Virus record (IMG/VR): IMGVR_UViG_3300032163_000092
Coordinates: 1 to 25,947 of that record
DNA: 25,947 nucleotides
Direction: 5' to 3' (one strand)
Origin: a virus
This document shows, piece by piece, positions 1-7,540 of this stretch. The position numbers and the translations under genes are program-made. How positions within the stretch are numbered: the first letter of the stretch is position 1; each line of letters starts with the position of its first letter. The notes beneath the pieces were generated by a model that saw only the letters and a program-made list of their open reading frames with translations, did no database searches and had not been told where the DNA came from.

Positions 1-214
1 GGCCGGCCGGCGCGATGTTCGACCCACCCGCGAAGCGGCCGGTAAAAGGCTGGATCCACATCTTCTCGCTAACCGACAGAGAGGCCCACGCTCCGGTCTT
101 CCGTCCGGTGTTATCGGCCGTCTGAGCGAACCGGAGGACGTCGCAAAGAACCCCCCACGCCGTGATCTGGGCGTCGATCTGTGTCCGCATCGCCGCGAGC
201 GGGGGGTATGCCAT
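1..214 (-). CDS. putative head-tail connector/closure protein (3' end outside window)
   Basis: An open frame runs from an ATG at 214 to the left edge, giving about 71 residues that begin MAYPPLAAMRTQIDAQ; the stop lies outside the window. The start overlaps the stop of the preceding gene as TAATG, so translation is probably coupled. No family was recognised from the sequence. The role is inferred only from position: it lies downstream of the capsid gene in a head operon, where head-completion or head-tail joining proteins usually sit. Confidence 0.6.
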   Translation of the reverse strand, partial: MAYPPLAAMRTQIDAQITAWGVLCDVLRFAQTADNTGRKTGAWASLSVSEKMWIQPFTGRFAGGSNIAPAG

Positions 215-477
215 TACAAATCCTCTCCGAGATATTCCCCGCCGTCAGTACCGAGAGGACCGACGCCGTTTTGGACAGTATCGATCGACTCGCAAGGGAA
301 GGACCGGAGCTGTTCGATCAAGCTGTCCTGTTGCTTGTAGAGGAATTGGAGGTACTCCGTTTGGTTGAACTTGACGGACCCGACAGACCAATTCGGCGCG
401 GGGTTAGCGATCGCGGCCGTAATCGCGGCCTGTATAACTGTGAGCTGTGCATCAAGAGCCGCCGCCGTGAGCGCCAT
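214..477 (-). CDS. small phage head/neck-region protein
   Basis: This 87-residue protein starts with an Ala-rich helical segment (MALTAAALDAQLTVIQAAI) and has a mid-region TEYLQFLYKQQDSLIEQL typical of short coiled-coil proteins. Its ATG overlaps the TAA of the upstream signal-peptide gene (TAATG), and its own stop overlaps the next start in the same way. I do not recognise a family. Its place between the capsid genes and the window edge suggests a head-completion or connector accessory role, which is inference only. Confidence 0.65.
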   Translation of the reverse strand: MALTAAALDAQLTVIQAAITAAIANPAPNWSVGSVKFNQTEYLQFLYKQQDSLIEQLRSFPCESIDTVQNGVGPLGTDGGEYLGEDL

Positions 478-923
478 TAGTTCACCGACTTGAGTTCCAT
501 GTAGATGGTGTAGCTACCTTTTATCGTCGACGTGGAAGGGTTTGTCGTAAACAGAATATTGCCGGTGTGTCCGGTTGACCGAGGGTCTTTGATCGGTCCG
601 TTACCGGACTCATCGATCTCACCGTTGCCGGTCAGAATCGCGACGCGATCGTCAGTATCGGCATCGAAAAGAACCGAGACGCTCTCTCCGATCGTCGACC
701 ATTTCAGCTTCGTAATCATGAGGTTCGTCGGTGTTCCGGAGAGCGCCGCCGTTGAAACTTTAACGACCGCGCTTTCCCCTGTACCGTCGGATGCGCCACC
801 AAAGAGGAAGGCATAACGTCCGGACGTGTTCCGGATCGTGGCTGTCGTAACCGTGTCGACCGCGTGTGCGAGCTGAGTCACCGCGACGAGCGCGATGAGT
901 GAGAGCAAAAATCTTTTAAACAT
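477..923 (-). CDS. putative secreted beta-rich phage protein with signal peptide
   Basis: The chosen ATG at 923 has GGAGG seven bases upstream; a longer frame reaching 989 would run through a strong hairpin and lacks a ribosome site. The 148-residue product begins MFKRFLLSLIALVAVTQLAHA, a classical Sec signal peptide (basic n-region, hydrophobic core, AHA cleavage motif). The mature part is rich in Thr, Ser, Gly and Val and looks all-beta. Such export signals are unusual inside a head operon. It could be a surface or superinfection-related cargo protein, or a structural protein whose hydrophobic N-terminus only mimics a signal. No family was recognised. Confidence 0.7.
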   Translation of the reverse strand: MFKRFLLSLIALVAVTQLAHAVDTVTTATIRNTSGRYAFLFGGASDGTGESAVVKVSTAALSGTPTNLMITKLKWSTIGESVSVLFDADTDDRVAILTGNGEIDESGNGPIKDPRSTGHTGNILFTTNPSTSTIKGSYTIYMELKSVN

Positions 924-941
924 TGGAGCCTCCCTATAGAA

Positions 942-999
942 GCGCGAATAGCCGGACAGGGCTATGGATTTCGAGTCCACAAGCCCCATCCGGCCGCGC
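942..999 (-). other. long interrupted hairpin with tRNA-Ser(CGA)-like anticodon arm
   Basis: Four consecutive stems pair: 942-946 with 995-999, 951-956 with 989-994, 959-963 with 982-986, and 965-968 with 976-979. On the minus strand the apical loop reads CTCGAAA on a five-pair stem, the same as the anticodon loop of bacterial tRNA-Ser(CGA). There is no T-arm or CCA end, so this is not a normal tRNA gene. It sits between the stop of the gene at 1008 and the ribosome site of the gene ending at 923. On the plus strand it is followed by CTTTTAATTTA, so it might also act as a terminator for plus-strand transcripts. Confidence 0.5.
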
Positions 1000-1007
1000 C
1001 TTTTAAT

Positions 1008-1418
1008 TTACTGCGATCCGACCGACTTCCAAGACCCTGCCACACTCACGGTTTCCGTCGATATATACAGCTTCATATCTGACGTTTGAACGGCGAGCGT
1101 TCCACGGTTGTACCCCGTCGTTGGCAACGTCGCGAACGCACCGGCAAAATACAGCTTGTCGGTGGAGGTCGTCGCCGAAGACACGCTTACCGATCCGCCG
1201 GTAAATGTGCCTGTAGACGACGTCAAGCCGTTCGTGAACGTCACCGTTGTCGCAAACGACGTGTTGGTGCAAGAGCACCCCGCGTTCGTCAGCGTTCCGG
1301 TGACATTCAAGTTCGTGCATTGAAGGTCCGTGAACTTTGTCGCCGCCGCGTAAACAACCTCGACGGAAACAAAGGCCAGAAGGAAGGCGAGCAGATAATT
1401 CTTCATGAGTTTGCTCAT
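1008..1418 (-). CDS. putative secreted fiber-like protein with signal peptide
   Basis: ATG at 1418 is preceded by AGGAGG with an eight-base gap. The 136-residue product has a signal peptide (MKNYLLAFLLAFVSVEVVYA, starting at residue 5), then a Thr/Ser-rich beta segment containing LNVTGTL, a pattern common in phage fiber and spike repeats. The end (GTLAVQTSDMKLYIST, then GSWKSVG) resembles the tips of short phage fiber proteins. It follows the capsid gene by 16 bases and lies in the same operon as the second signal-peptide protein. The function is unknown; export or a virion-surface role are both possible. Confidence 0.7.
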   Translation of the reverse strand: MSKLMKNYLLAFLLAFVSVEVVYAAATKFTDLQCTNLNVTGTLTNAGCSCTNTSFATTVTFTNGLTSSTGTFTGGSVSVSSATTSTDKLYFAGAFATLPTTGYNRGTLAVQTSDMKLYISTETVSVAGSWKSVGSQ

Positions 1419-1434
1419 GTGTGCTGCCTCCTTT

Positions 1435-2523
1435 TTAGGCTTGGTTCTTGATGAAGTAACGCCAGTCCGCGGCTCCGGCTCCACCATAGAAGGAAGCCTT
1501 GAACTGCTGAATGACGTCGGCGTTGAAGCCCTCTTCGGTGTCCTGACCCACGCGAGTAAAGACTTCGAACGGCCAAACTTCTTCCCAACGGAACTGCCGT
1601 TGAGGAGAACCGTAGAACCAGTCGGTTGACACGCCCATCCCGTAGGGATTGACGATGACGTCGAACTGATCTCTCGCGAGATTGACGTCGAGGTTCGCGG
1701 TTCCGTTTGGACCGTACTCGTTCTTTTGCATCTTGAGGGCCAAGGACTTAAGCGCACTTCCGACGAGAAGAATCGGCCGATCGCCCATAACCCAGATGGG
1801 TTCCCCTTGCTCATCGACTTTGTCGGTGAGCGCCTTGTCTGCCGCTTCCCAACCGTCGGTCCCGAGCGGGTTGCTCGTTTTGAGGTTGAGATACGGAGCG
1901 GACGCCGAATACAGAGCACCACCCGACAAGGCTAGTGAAGCCGAGTCGATGACGGCGGCGAAGATAAGGCTCGCTCGTTTCTGCTGAGCGCGTTCGCCGA
2001 TCTGACGAGCACGGTTCATAAGCTCGCCGGTTTGATCGAAGAAAATGTCTTCCTTCGTCAGCGAGATTTTGCCTCCGTACTTGTAGTTGTTTACCGTCTG
2101 GTACTTTTCATCTGGCGGCGTGATTTCGGGGTAGTCCTGTTTCTCAGTTACGAGACCCACGGCTCCCAGAGCACTCCATCCGACGATGCGTGATACTTTC
2201 AGCTTCGACGGAACTGTGCGGACGAGCCGCTCATGCTCCTTCGGGAACTGTTCGTATCCGTCAATCATCACTTTCGAGATGAGTTGACCCGCGATGTTCG
2301 GAAACGCGGACGACGTGAGGTTTTCTTCGAGCTCTTGATCGACGACCAAGGACTCGTACAGCGCACGAAGGTTAATGCCGGTAGGCAAGATTTTCTTCGA
2401 GTCCAACAGGCCACGAACCGCTTTACCGACTTCTCGGTGAGCGATTGCGCGTCCTTTCGACGTATCAGAAGGGTTGAACTTCTTCTCATACGCCTCTACT
2501 AGTTCGACGATGTTTCGTTCCAT
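1435..2523 (-). CDS. putative major capsid protein
   Basis: The ATG at 2523 has AAGGAGGGG upstream with good spacing; a TTG two codons earlier is too close to the ribosome site. The 362-residue product has a helical N-terminal arm (VELVEAYEKKF), a central segment with GGKISLTKEDIFFDQTG, and a C-terminal part with FDVIVNPYGMGV and PFEVFTRVGQDTEEG. These resemble the N-arm, E-loop-like and P/A-domain texture of phage major head proteins, including Mu-type ones. The order protease/scaffold, decoration, capsid is the classic head-gene order. No single diagnostic motif is visible, so the call rests on size, texture and context. Confidence 0.82.
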   Translation of the reverse strand: MERNIVELVEAYEKKFNPSDTSKGRAIAHREVGKAVRGLLDSKKILPTGINLRALYESLVVDQELEENLTSSAFPNIAGQLISKVMIDGYEQFPKEHERLVRTVPSKLKVSRIVGWSALGAVGLVTEKQDYPEITPPDEKYQTVNNYKYGGKISLTKEDIFFDQTGELMNRARQIGERAQQKRASLIFAAVIDSASLALSGGALYSASAPYLNLKTSNPLGTDGWEAADKALTDKVDEQGEPIWVMGDRPILLVGSALKSLALKMQKNEYGPNGTANLDVNLARDQFDVIVNPYGMGVSTDWFYGSPQRQFRWEEVWPFEVFTRVGQDTEEGFNADVIQQFKASFYGGAGAADWRYFIKNQA

Positions 2524-2537
2524 GTTCAATCCCCTCC

Positions 2538-2984
2538 TTAAGATGCGTCGCCGACGAGTCTAGGCCCGCCAGTTTTGTAAGGTAGCGAGAAGATGACTTC
2601 GAGAGAAGTCGCACTCGCTACACATTGCGCCGCCATCGCCACCGCGTCCGTGTCAGACGGTGTCAACACTTGATGAGGTGTCGTGGTATACATCTGCAAG
2701 TTCGCACCGACGACAACGGTCGCGGCCGCGTCGAGTCCGATCTTGTAGACAGCTTGCCCGTTACGAATGGCAACGCTGATGTTTCGCTGTGCTTCCGTCG
2801 AGGCGTGAGCCTCTTTCGCGACGCCGATGAAAACTAGGTTGTCGGTGGTCGCGCCTACCCGTTCAACCGTACTGCCCGAGATTTTCAGCAAGTCGCCGAT
2901 TTCAATCGTCGATCCGGATAGCGCCGGAAGGGATTGAATCGTCTCCTCACCTCTAACCCACAATGCTCCTGCGAAGTCTGCCAT
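2538..2984 (-). CDS. putative head decoration (capsid-stabilising) protein
   Basis: ATG at 2984 follows GGGAGGG. The 148-residue protein is beta-rich, with a repeat-free pattern such as IEIGDLLKISGSTVERV and NISVAIRNGQAVYKIG, the texture of small phage decoration or head-fiber proteins (similar in style to DUF2190 members). It lies between the protease/scaffold gene and the major capsid gene, where lambda-like phages place gpD. It would bind the outside of the expanded capsid. Assignment is from position and fold texture, not from a signature. Confidence 0.65.
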   Translation of the reverse strand: MADFAGALWVRGEETIQSLPALSGSTIEIGDLLKISGSTVERVGATTDNLVFIGVAKEAHASTEAQRNISVAIRNGQAVYKIGLDAAATVVVGANLQMYTTTPHQVLTPSDTDAVAMAAQCVASATSLEVIFSLPYKTGGPRLVGDAS

Positions 2985-2999
2985 GATGATTGCCCTCCC

Positions 3000-3416
3000 T
3001 TATCCGAGCAACGCGACGGTCAGCTCTTCCTCTGTAGGAAGTGCGCCTTCGGTTACTTCGGTTTCTTTTGTAGAAGCGCCGTGTCCGGTAACGACCGGCT
3101 CCTTCGTTTTGGTAACGATTTTCACCGTCTCCAAAATGTCCTTTTGCATTTTCACCATCGCCTCGGCCGCTTCCGGCGTCACCGCGTCAGACTCGACGAT
3201 CGGTCGAATCTTCTCGATGACTTCCTTCGGCAATCCGGATTCCGCGAGCACCAACATTTTCTTGGCCTTCGCTTGAATCTTCGGCGCGTCCTCTCCTGCT
3301 TTGATCTTCTCTTGGAGCTCCGTCAAAACTGCTGTGCGCTCGGTCGAACGGATGCTTTCGACCAAGACGGGGCAATCTTTCAGAAGTTCTTCGAGTGTTA
3401 GCTTTGATAGGTCCAT
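3000..3416 (-). CDS. nested in-frame scaffold protein (internal start)
   Basis: Inside the protease gene, Met179 (MDLSKLTLEELLKD) is preceded by AAGGAGGGG with about ten bases to the ATG at 3416. The codons for Gln-Gly-Gly-Glu-Asp-Glu create this site. Translation from here would give a 138-residue helical, Lys/Glu-rich protein matching a free scaffold. Lambda does exactly this with C and Nu3. The strength of the site, its location at the protease-scaffold boundary, and the domain content support real use; no direct proof exists in the sequence. Confidence 0.65.
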   Translation of the reverse strand: MDLSKLTLEELLKDCPVLVESIRSTERTAVLTELQEKIKAGEDAPKIQAKAKKMLVLAESGLPKEVIEKIRPIVESDAVTPEAAEAMVKMQKDILETVKIVTKTKEPVVTGHGASTKETEVTEGALPTEEELTVALLG

Positions 3417-3950
3417 TTCGTCTTCCCCTCCTTGATTGGATTCGTATAGCGTCTCGTTGACCGACGCCTCCATGACTAGGTCAATCGAGAACGGCACTTT
3501 CCCCGCGAATCCTTCGACGAGGAATACACCGTTCTCCTCGCGTCCGTGTCCGCGATCTCTGATCGACAATCCCGCGCCGGCCGGCTTCGACTCTGCGATC
3601 GGAATGACTGTGTTGCGTACTCCTTCGTTCGGGATTAGATGAAGGTCAGCTCGTAAGAACTTCCCCTCCTCCAACCTGACGTTTCTATAGGTCCCGCCGT
3701 AATCGCGGACAGACCTCACGGTCTCTCCGTTCTTCGGGTGGTCGAGGTACATCTTCGCGCCCTCATAGCGCAAGACGGCCTCGCTTAAAGCCTTTTTCGT
3801 GTAGAGCGTTTTATTCCGGCTGATCTTGTCTCCGGTCAGAATCAAAACGCCTTCGAGGACGCCGCTCTCGCGGTTGATCTTCGTCGAGGACATAGCCTCG
3901 TTAAGCTCCGACGTCATATCGATCGTCTGGTTTTTCGGTTTTACGCTCAT
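3000..3950 (-). CDS. prohead protease with C-terminal scaffold domain
   Basis: This 316-residue protein begins with a beta-rich protease domain (about residues 25-165). It carries LDHP with His71, GAGLSI with Ser129, and a later FSIDLV strand, consistent with the assemblin-like serine protease fold of phage prohead proteases. The rest is a charged, helical scaffold region (about 180-316) rich in Lys and Glu. The start overlaps the upstream stop as ATGA. The protease would cut the scaffold and capsid arms during head maturation. An internal in-frame start at residue 179 has its own ribosome site (see nested feature). Catalytic assignment of His71 and Ser129 is inference. Confidence 0.8.
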   Translation of the reverse strand: MSVKPKNQTIDMTSELNEAMSSTKINRESGVLEGVLILTGDKISRNKTLYTKKALSEAVLRYEGAKMYLDHPKNGETVRSVRDYGGTYRNVRLEEGKFLRADLHLIPNEGVRNTVIPIAESKPAGAGLSIRDRGHGREENGVFLVEGFAGKVPFSIDLVMEASVNETLYESNQGGEDEMDLSKLTLEELLKDCPVLVESIRSTERTAVLTELQEKIKAGEDAPKIQAKAKKMLVLAESGLPKEVIEKIRPIVESDAVTPEAAEAMVKMQKDILETVKIVTKTKEPVVTGHGASTKETEVTEGALPTEEELTVALLG

Positions 3951-4288
3951 GACGCTTTCTCCTTCTTCGGAAACAGGGCATTGATCTCCGGTAGGAAGCC
4001 TTCGAGCTCCTCCGCGACCTTCGCCATCGCATCGATGTCGTCGAGCGTGATTCCGTTTTCCTTCCCGCGCTCAAGCGCGGCTCGGACGCAATCTAAAACG
4101 TGGACGCCGGCGCGGTTGAATCCTTCCTTCGCGGGCGTGACCTCTTCCGTCAGCACACGGCCTTTAGGCGCTTTCACTTCGGGCTTGGGCTCCGGAGCGG
4201 CCGCTTCCGGCGCTGTCTCCTCGGCTTCCTTGTGCTTCGGTTCCGATTTCTCTTTATGAGCGGGGCTGTGCTTTTTCGCTGTCGACAT
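3947..4288 (-). CDS. charged small protein of head operon
   Basis: A 113-residue protein with a disordered first half rich in Lys, Glu, Pro and Ala (for example KHKEAEETAPEAAAPEPKP) and a helical second half (VRAALERGKENGITLDDIDAM, then EELEGFLPEINALF). It begins directly after the Mu F-like gene and its stop overlaps the protease start as ATGA. No family was recognised. It may be a minor head or assembly factor by position only. Confidence 0.65.
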   Translation of the reverse strand: MSTAKKHSPAHKEKSEPKHKEAEETAPEAAAPEPKPEVKAPKGRVLTEEVTPAKEGFNRAGVHVLDCVRAALERGKENGITLDDIDAMAKVAEELEGFLPEINALFPKKEKAS

Positions 4289-5329
4289 TTATTCCTCCTC
4301 TGAATCGTCGCCTAGATATTTCGGGTCAATCCTCGGCGTTCCTCGACACATGCAATGCGGGTGAGCAGGGATGAGCTCATCGACTTCGGCCGGCGTGTAC
4401 GGACCGCCTGCGGCGAGGTCGTCGCATTCGTCCTCTTCCGCGTGAACTCGCGAGAGCGTGATATCCATCCCATCGATCCACGGCTTATCTTTCGCGAACG
4501 CGACTTGAGCCTTGACGTAAGTCCGGTTCATTTCTGTGCGAGCGAGACGCATCGCGTTTTTGTAGGGGCTCCGATAGACGCCTTGACCTGGCTCGACGCC
4601 TAAATCGGAAGCGTCTTGGAGAGCCGGCGAAACGTATTTCCTGATCCTCCGAGCCATCACCGACGGATTTTCTCCGTTCGCCATACCGTTAGCGACGATA
4701 CGCTTGATGTCCTGCTCCGCTCGCGAGGTGTAATCCCAGACGCGAGCAGAGGGCGTGTACCCGCCGATCTTCCCTCGACCGGCGAGACTTCCTTGCGCGA
4801 CTTTCTTGATGATCTGCGCTGTCTTATCGAGCCACTTCTTCGTATAGAGCGCGGACTGTAATGTGCCGGCTGTGCCGGCGAGCGTGGCGTTCACTCCAAA
4901 GGTGAGCTTGTCTTCTAAGAGCGTTCGGTCGACCCACGCTTCATAGAGAGCACGTTCGACGAGAAGCGTCTGCTCCATCGTCTTGCGGTTCGCTTTAAAG
5001 ATCGGAAGGAGCGCGTCGCCGATATGACGGAATCCCATCTTCGCGCTGTCGCGGATCGCCGCTCTGATCCAAATCCGGAGGGACGCTCGGAGGTTCATCG
5101 ATTCGTTATGGATGACCGCCGAGATTCGCTTCGCGTTTTTAGGGGTATGCCCTTTGTCTTCAACCTCGGACGTGATTTTCTCCGTGTAGTGGTCGAGCAT
5201 GGCGCGGAGCGATTTCTCGGCGGTCGAAATACGCTTGAAGAACTCGACGCGCTCAATACGAACGCGCTCCGCGATGATCGCGGTCGATTTCTTGACGAGC
5301 TCTGCTTTAGTGGCTTCGGACAGGATCAT
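4289..5329 (-). CDS. Mu F-like minor head (head morphogenesis) protein
   Basis: The 346-residue product has a long helical N-terminal half and a C-terminal domain with RLARTEMNRTYVKAQ, then SRVHAEEDECDD and HPHCMCRGTPRIDP. This Arg-Thr-Glu plus His/Cys tail is the hallmark of the Mu gpF / SPP1 gp7 head morphogenesis family. Family members occur in a few copies near the portal vertex and assist head assembly or DNA ejection. It lies between portal and capsid genes as expected. The start overlaps the stop of the upstream 66-residue gene as ATGA. Confidence 0.88.
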   Translation of the reverse strand: MILSEATKAELVKKSTAIIAERVRIERVEFFKRISTAEKSLRAMLDHYTEKITSEVEDKGHTPKNAKRISAVIHNESMNLRASLRIWIRAAIRDSAKMGFRHIGDALLPIFKANRKTMEQTLLVERALYEAWVDRTLLEDKLTFGVNATLAGTAGTLQSALYTKKWLDKTAQIIKKVAQGSLAGRGKIGGYTPSARVWDYTSRAEQDIKRIVANGMANGENPSVMARRIRKYVSPALQDASDLGVEPGQGVYRSPYKNAMRLARTEMNRTYVKAQVAFAKDKPWIDGMDITLSRVHAEEDECDDLAAGGPYTPAEVDELIPAHPHCMCRGTPRIDPKYLGDDSEEE

Positions 5330-5526
5330 GCGGCTTTATCCATTTTCTCGTCCTGCTCAATAACCCATCGCGCTCCACCAAGACGGATAAGCTCGGCGCG
5401 TGACTCGTCGCGCTCCGCTACAAGTTTGGCCGTCTGTCGATTTAGCCTCGCGATTTTGACGTCGGATAGCCAATTAAGCACCCGAAGGTAAGCGAGCTCG
5501 ACGTGGATGAAGAGCACTCGGATCAT
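5326..5526 (-). CDS. small hydrophobic/coiled-coil protein
   Basis: A 66-residue protein with a hydrophobic N-terminus (MIRVLFIHVELAYLRVLNWL) and a charged coiled-coil tail (LNRQTAKLVAERDESRAEL). ATGA overlaps join it to the gene before and after. It may be membrane-associated, but the hydrophobic stretch contains charged residues and is not a clear transmembrane helix. Function unknown; lysis or head assembly accessory roles cannot be told apart. Confidence 0.6.
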   Translation of the reverse strand: MIRVLFIHVELAYLRVLNWLSDVKIARLNRQTAKLVAERDESRAELIRLGGARWVIEQDEKMDKAA

Positions 5527-5699
5527 CTCTGTTTGGCTTCCTTCTCTGCGGCCGCGACGTGGTTCGCCATCTGATCGGCGAGCTTCCGCTTGCCGGCGAG
5601 CGTCATGTTCCGGACGTGAGAGCTGATTTCGTTGTCGAGCTGATAGTGAGCGTCGCTCGCCCGAGAGACGTCGCTTGATTTCGCTAGAGACATTTCCAT
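5523..5699 (-). CDS. very small protein between portal and minor head genes
   Basis: ATG at 5699 starts two bases after the portal TAG, with a G-rich run within the portal 3' end as ribosome site. It encodes 58 residues, MEMSLAKSSDVSRASD at the start and an Ala/Lys-rich helix at the end (NHVAAAEKEAKQR), and its TGA overlaps the next ATG. The conserved overlap pattern and steady codon use support it as real. Function is not recognisable. Confidence 0.65.
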   Translation of the reverse strand: MEMSLAKSSDVSRASDAHYQLDNEISSHVRNMTLAGKRKLADQMANHVAAAEKEAKQR

Positions 5700-5701
5700 G
5701 A

Positions 5702-7540
5702 CTATTCCCCCCCTGCGTCGTCGGCGGGCTTCGCGCCGGCCGCTTTAACTTTTTGCATGATCTTGAAAACGTCCTGCGGACTCTTCGCGTTCATAACCTG
5801 ATTGCGGTCTTCCGGAGACATTGAATTGAGCGCGTCCTGCATCTCCGCGTCCATGTTTCCGTCGTCGCTGATATCGCCGGCCTGTTTACCGAGAAGAGGG
5901 TTTCCGACTTGCGCGGCTTCTTCCTCGATCTGCCGTTGCTTCCGGACTTCCTCGCCGTAATCGAAGCCGAGCGCGGAGCAAGCGGTACTGTCAGCGATCC
6001 AACCGTTTTGTCTCGCTTCCGTGAGCGCGTCCGTGTGGAGCTTCATATCGCGGTGGACGATCTCGGGCCATTGCATATCGCATCCGAAGAAGGTCTCCGT
6101 CGGTGTCTCCATCTTTCCGTTCGGCATGAGCTCGGCCATAGCCTTTTGTTTCTCGGAGCGCGTGTCGGCCGGATTCTTCTCGTCGGGGTTAGCGTCGTCG
6201 GGCTTCGGGTCCGCGTTAGGATCGGCGTTCGGATCGGCCGCGGCGTCCTTCTTCTTGGCGAACGGATTGCCGGCTTCCTGCATGGTCCGGACTGTCTTAA
6301 GCTGATTGATAAATTCATCGTCGCTAGGAGCTTCGAGGACGCCACCATCGACGGCGATCTGAATGACCATCCGGTATATCTGGGCGAAGTAGAACTGGTA
6401 GAAGACCTGCCAATACTGAATCGCTTTCACGAAGGGCGACTCCGCTATAAGGGAAGAGGAGTAATTCGCGTTCGAAGCGTCTCCGAAGACGTACTCCGGA
6501 AGGTTCGTGCCGGCCGCCATATTGAGCTTGATGTTCCGGCCGTCTTCCTTCACGTCGTTCGCGTTGATATTGGCGTTAATCATTTCGTACTCGACGCCAG
6601 GACCGGCCGTAATGATCGTTCCTCCGCGAATGTTTTGCTTCTTCGATTCGGTCGCGGGGTTACGCGCTGTCGGCAAGGTCGCGGCCATCGAAGCGACTTC
6701 GGCGGCCGTACCGGTGATCTTCTTTACGAGAACGATCGCGGACCGCATTTTATTGAGGAGGATGCGGTTCAAGAGCCATTGTTGGTAGTGTTTAATCATC
6801 TCCATAATCGAAAGGAGCTGAGTCTCTCCGCGCTTTTGGTCGCTGTCGACGTTGATCTTTATGTGGAGCATCTTCTCGGCGGGGACGTCTCTAAAATCCT
6901 GCGGGTTCGTTCGGTTCTGGACGGTGTATTTAATGACCTTCTCGACGTCGTTCGGATCGGTGACGATTCCGTTATTGATCGTCTGAGAGGTGGCGCTCGT
7001 ATTGTTTTCGTCCTTGGCGCGGACGAGAAGTGGATCCACGAAGCGGACCGTCGCTTTCCCCGTCTTCTTCTTCTCGGTCGATCCTTCCTCGGCCGGCGCT
7101 TCGTCAAAGAACTCGATAAAGAGCTCGCCGTCACGGAGCGATCGGAAGATGATCTCGAATTGCTTGAGGTCCATCTTGTTACGCTGTGCGGTCCAAAACT
7201 CACGCCACACGTACCACACCATCGGATCGTCGGCCTTCGGAGTGATCGAGATACCGCGACCCATGACGTAATTCAAAAGCGTTGACAGCGCGGCGCGAGC
7301 GTTCGGATCGAAGCGGGCGAACTCGCGAGCCTTCCGGATCATTTCGAGCTGAGTCGATTGAACCATGCCCTTCTCTTGGTCGTTCGCTTGGAACATCCGA
7401 GCCCAACCGTCTTTGTCGGGCCGATCGGTGACAAGCTGAGAGGCTTCCTTCATGATCCGCGTCTCGGACTTGAGGGCTGTAGTGAGGTTGACTTCTTCGG
7501 CGAGCTTGCGCTGATAGATGGACTTGATGAGTTTAATCAT
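5702..7540 (-). CDS. portal protein
   Basis: A 612-residue protein directly downstream of the large terminase, overlapping it by 4 bases. It has the portal texture: FARFDPNARAALSTLLNYVM then VWYVWREFW near the N-terminus, a central DPLLVRAKDE, and FRDVPAEKMLHIKI before a long helical region (QWLLNRILLNKMRSA). Portal dodecamers form the DNA channel and the tail-docking vertex. Residues about 415-445 form an acidic Asp/Pro/Asn repeat linker (NADPNADP type), and the last 120 residues are helical and acidic. It ends with TAG. Confidence 0.88.
   Translation of the reverse strand: MIKLIKSIYQRKLAEEVNLTTALKSETRIMKEASQLVTDRPDKDGWARMFQANDQEKGMVQSTQLEMIRKAREFARFDPNARAALSTLLNYVMGRGISITPKADDPMVWYVWREFWTAQRNKMDLKQFEIIFRSLRDGELFIEFFDEAPAEEGSTEKKKTGKATVRFVDPLLVRAKDENNTSATSQTINNGIVTDPNDVEKVIKYTVQNRTNPQDFRDVPAEKMLHIKINVDSDQKRGETQLLSIMEMIKHYQQWLLNRILLNKMRSAIVLVKKITGTAAEVASMAATLPTARNPATESKKQNIRGGTIITAGPGVEYEMINANINANDVKEDGRNIKLNMAAGTNLPEYVFGDASNANYSSSLIAESPFVKAIQYWQVFYQFYFAQIYRMVIQIAVDGGVLEAPSDDEFINQLKTVRTMQEAGNPFAKKKDAAADPNADPNADPKPDDANPDEKNPADTRSEKQKAMAELMPNGKMETPTETFFGCDMQWPEIVHRDMKLHTDALTEARQNGWIADSTACSALGFDYGEEVRKQRQIEEEAAQVGNPLLGKQAGDISDDGNMDAEMQDALNSMSPEDRNQVMNAKSPQDVFKIMQKVKAAGAKPADDAGGE

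Noticed and set aside
942-999. tRNA-Ser gene
   Set aside because: Only the anticodon arm matches; T-arm, acceptor stem and variable arm are missing and the rest forms one long hairpin.
5909-7285. 458-codon open frame on the plus strand opposite the portal gene
   Set aside because: It is the antisense shadow of a GC-rich portal gene; its translation is Arg/Leu/Val-rich with no motifs and no ribosome site.
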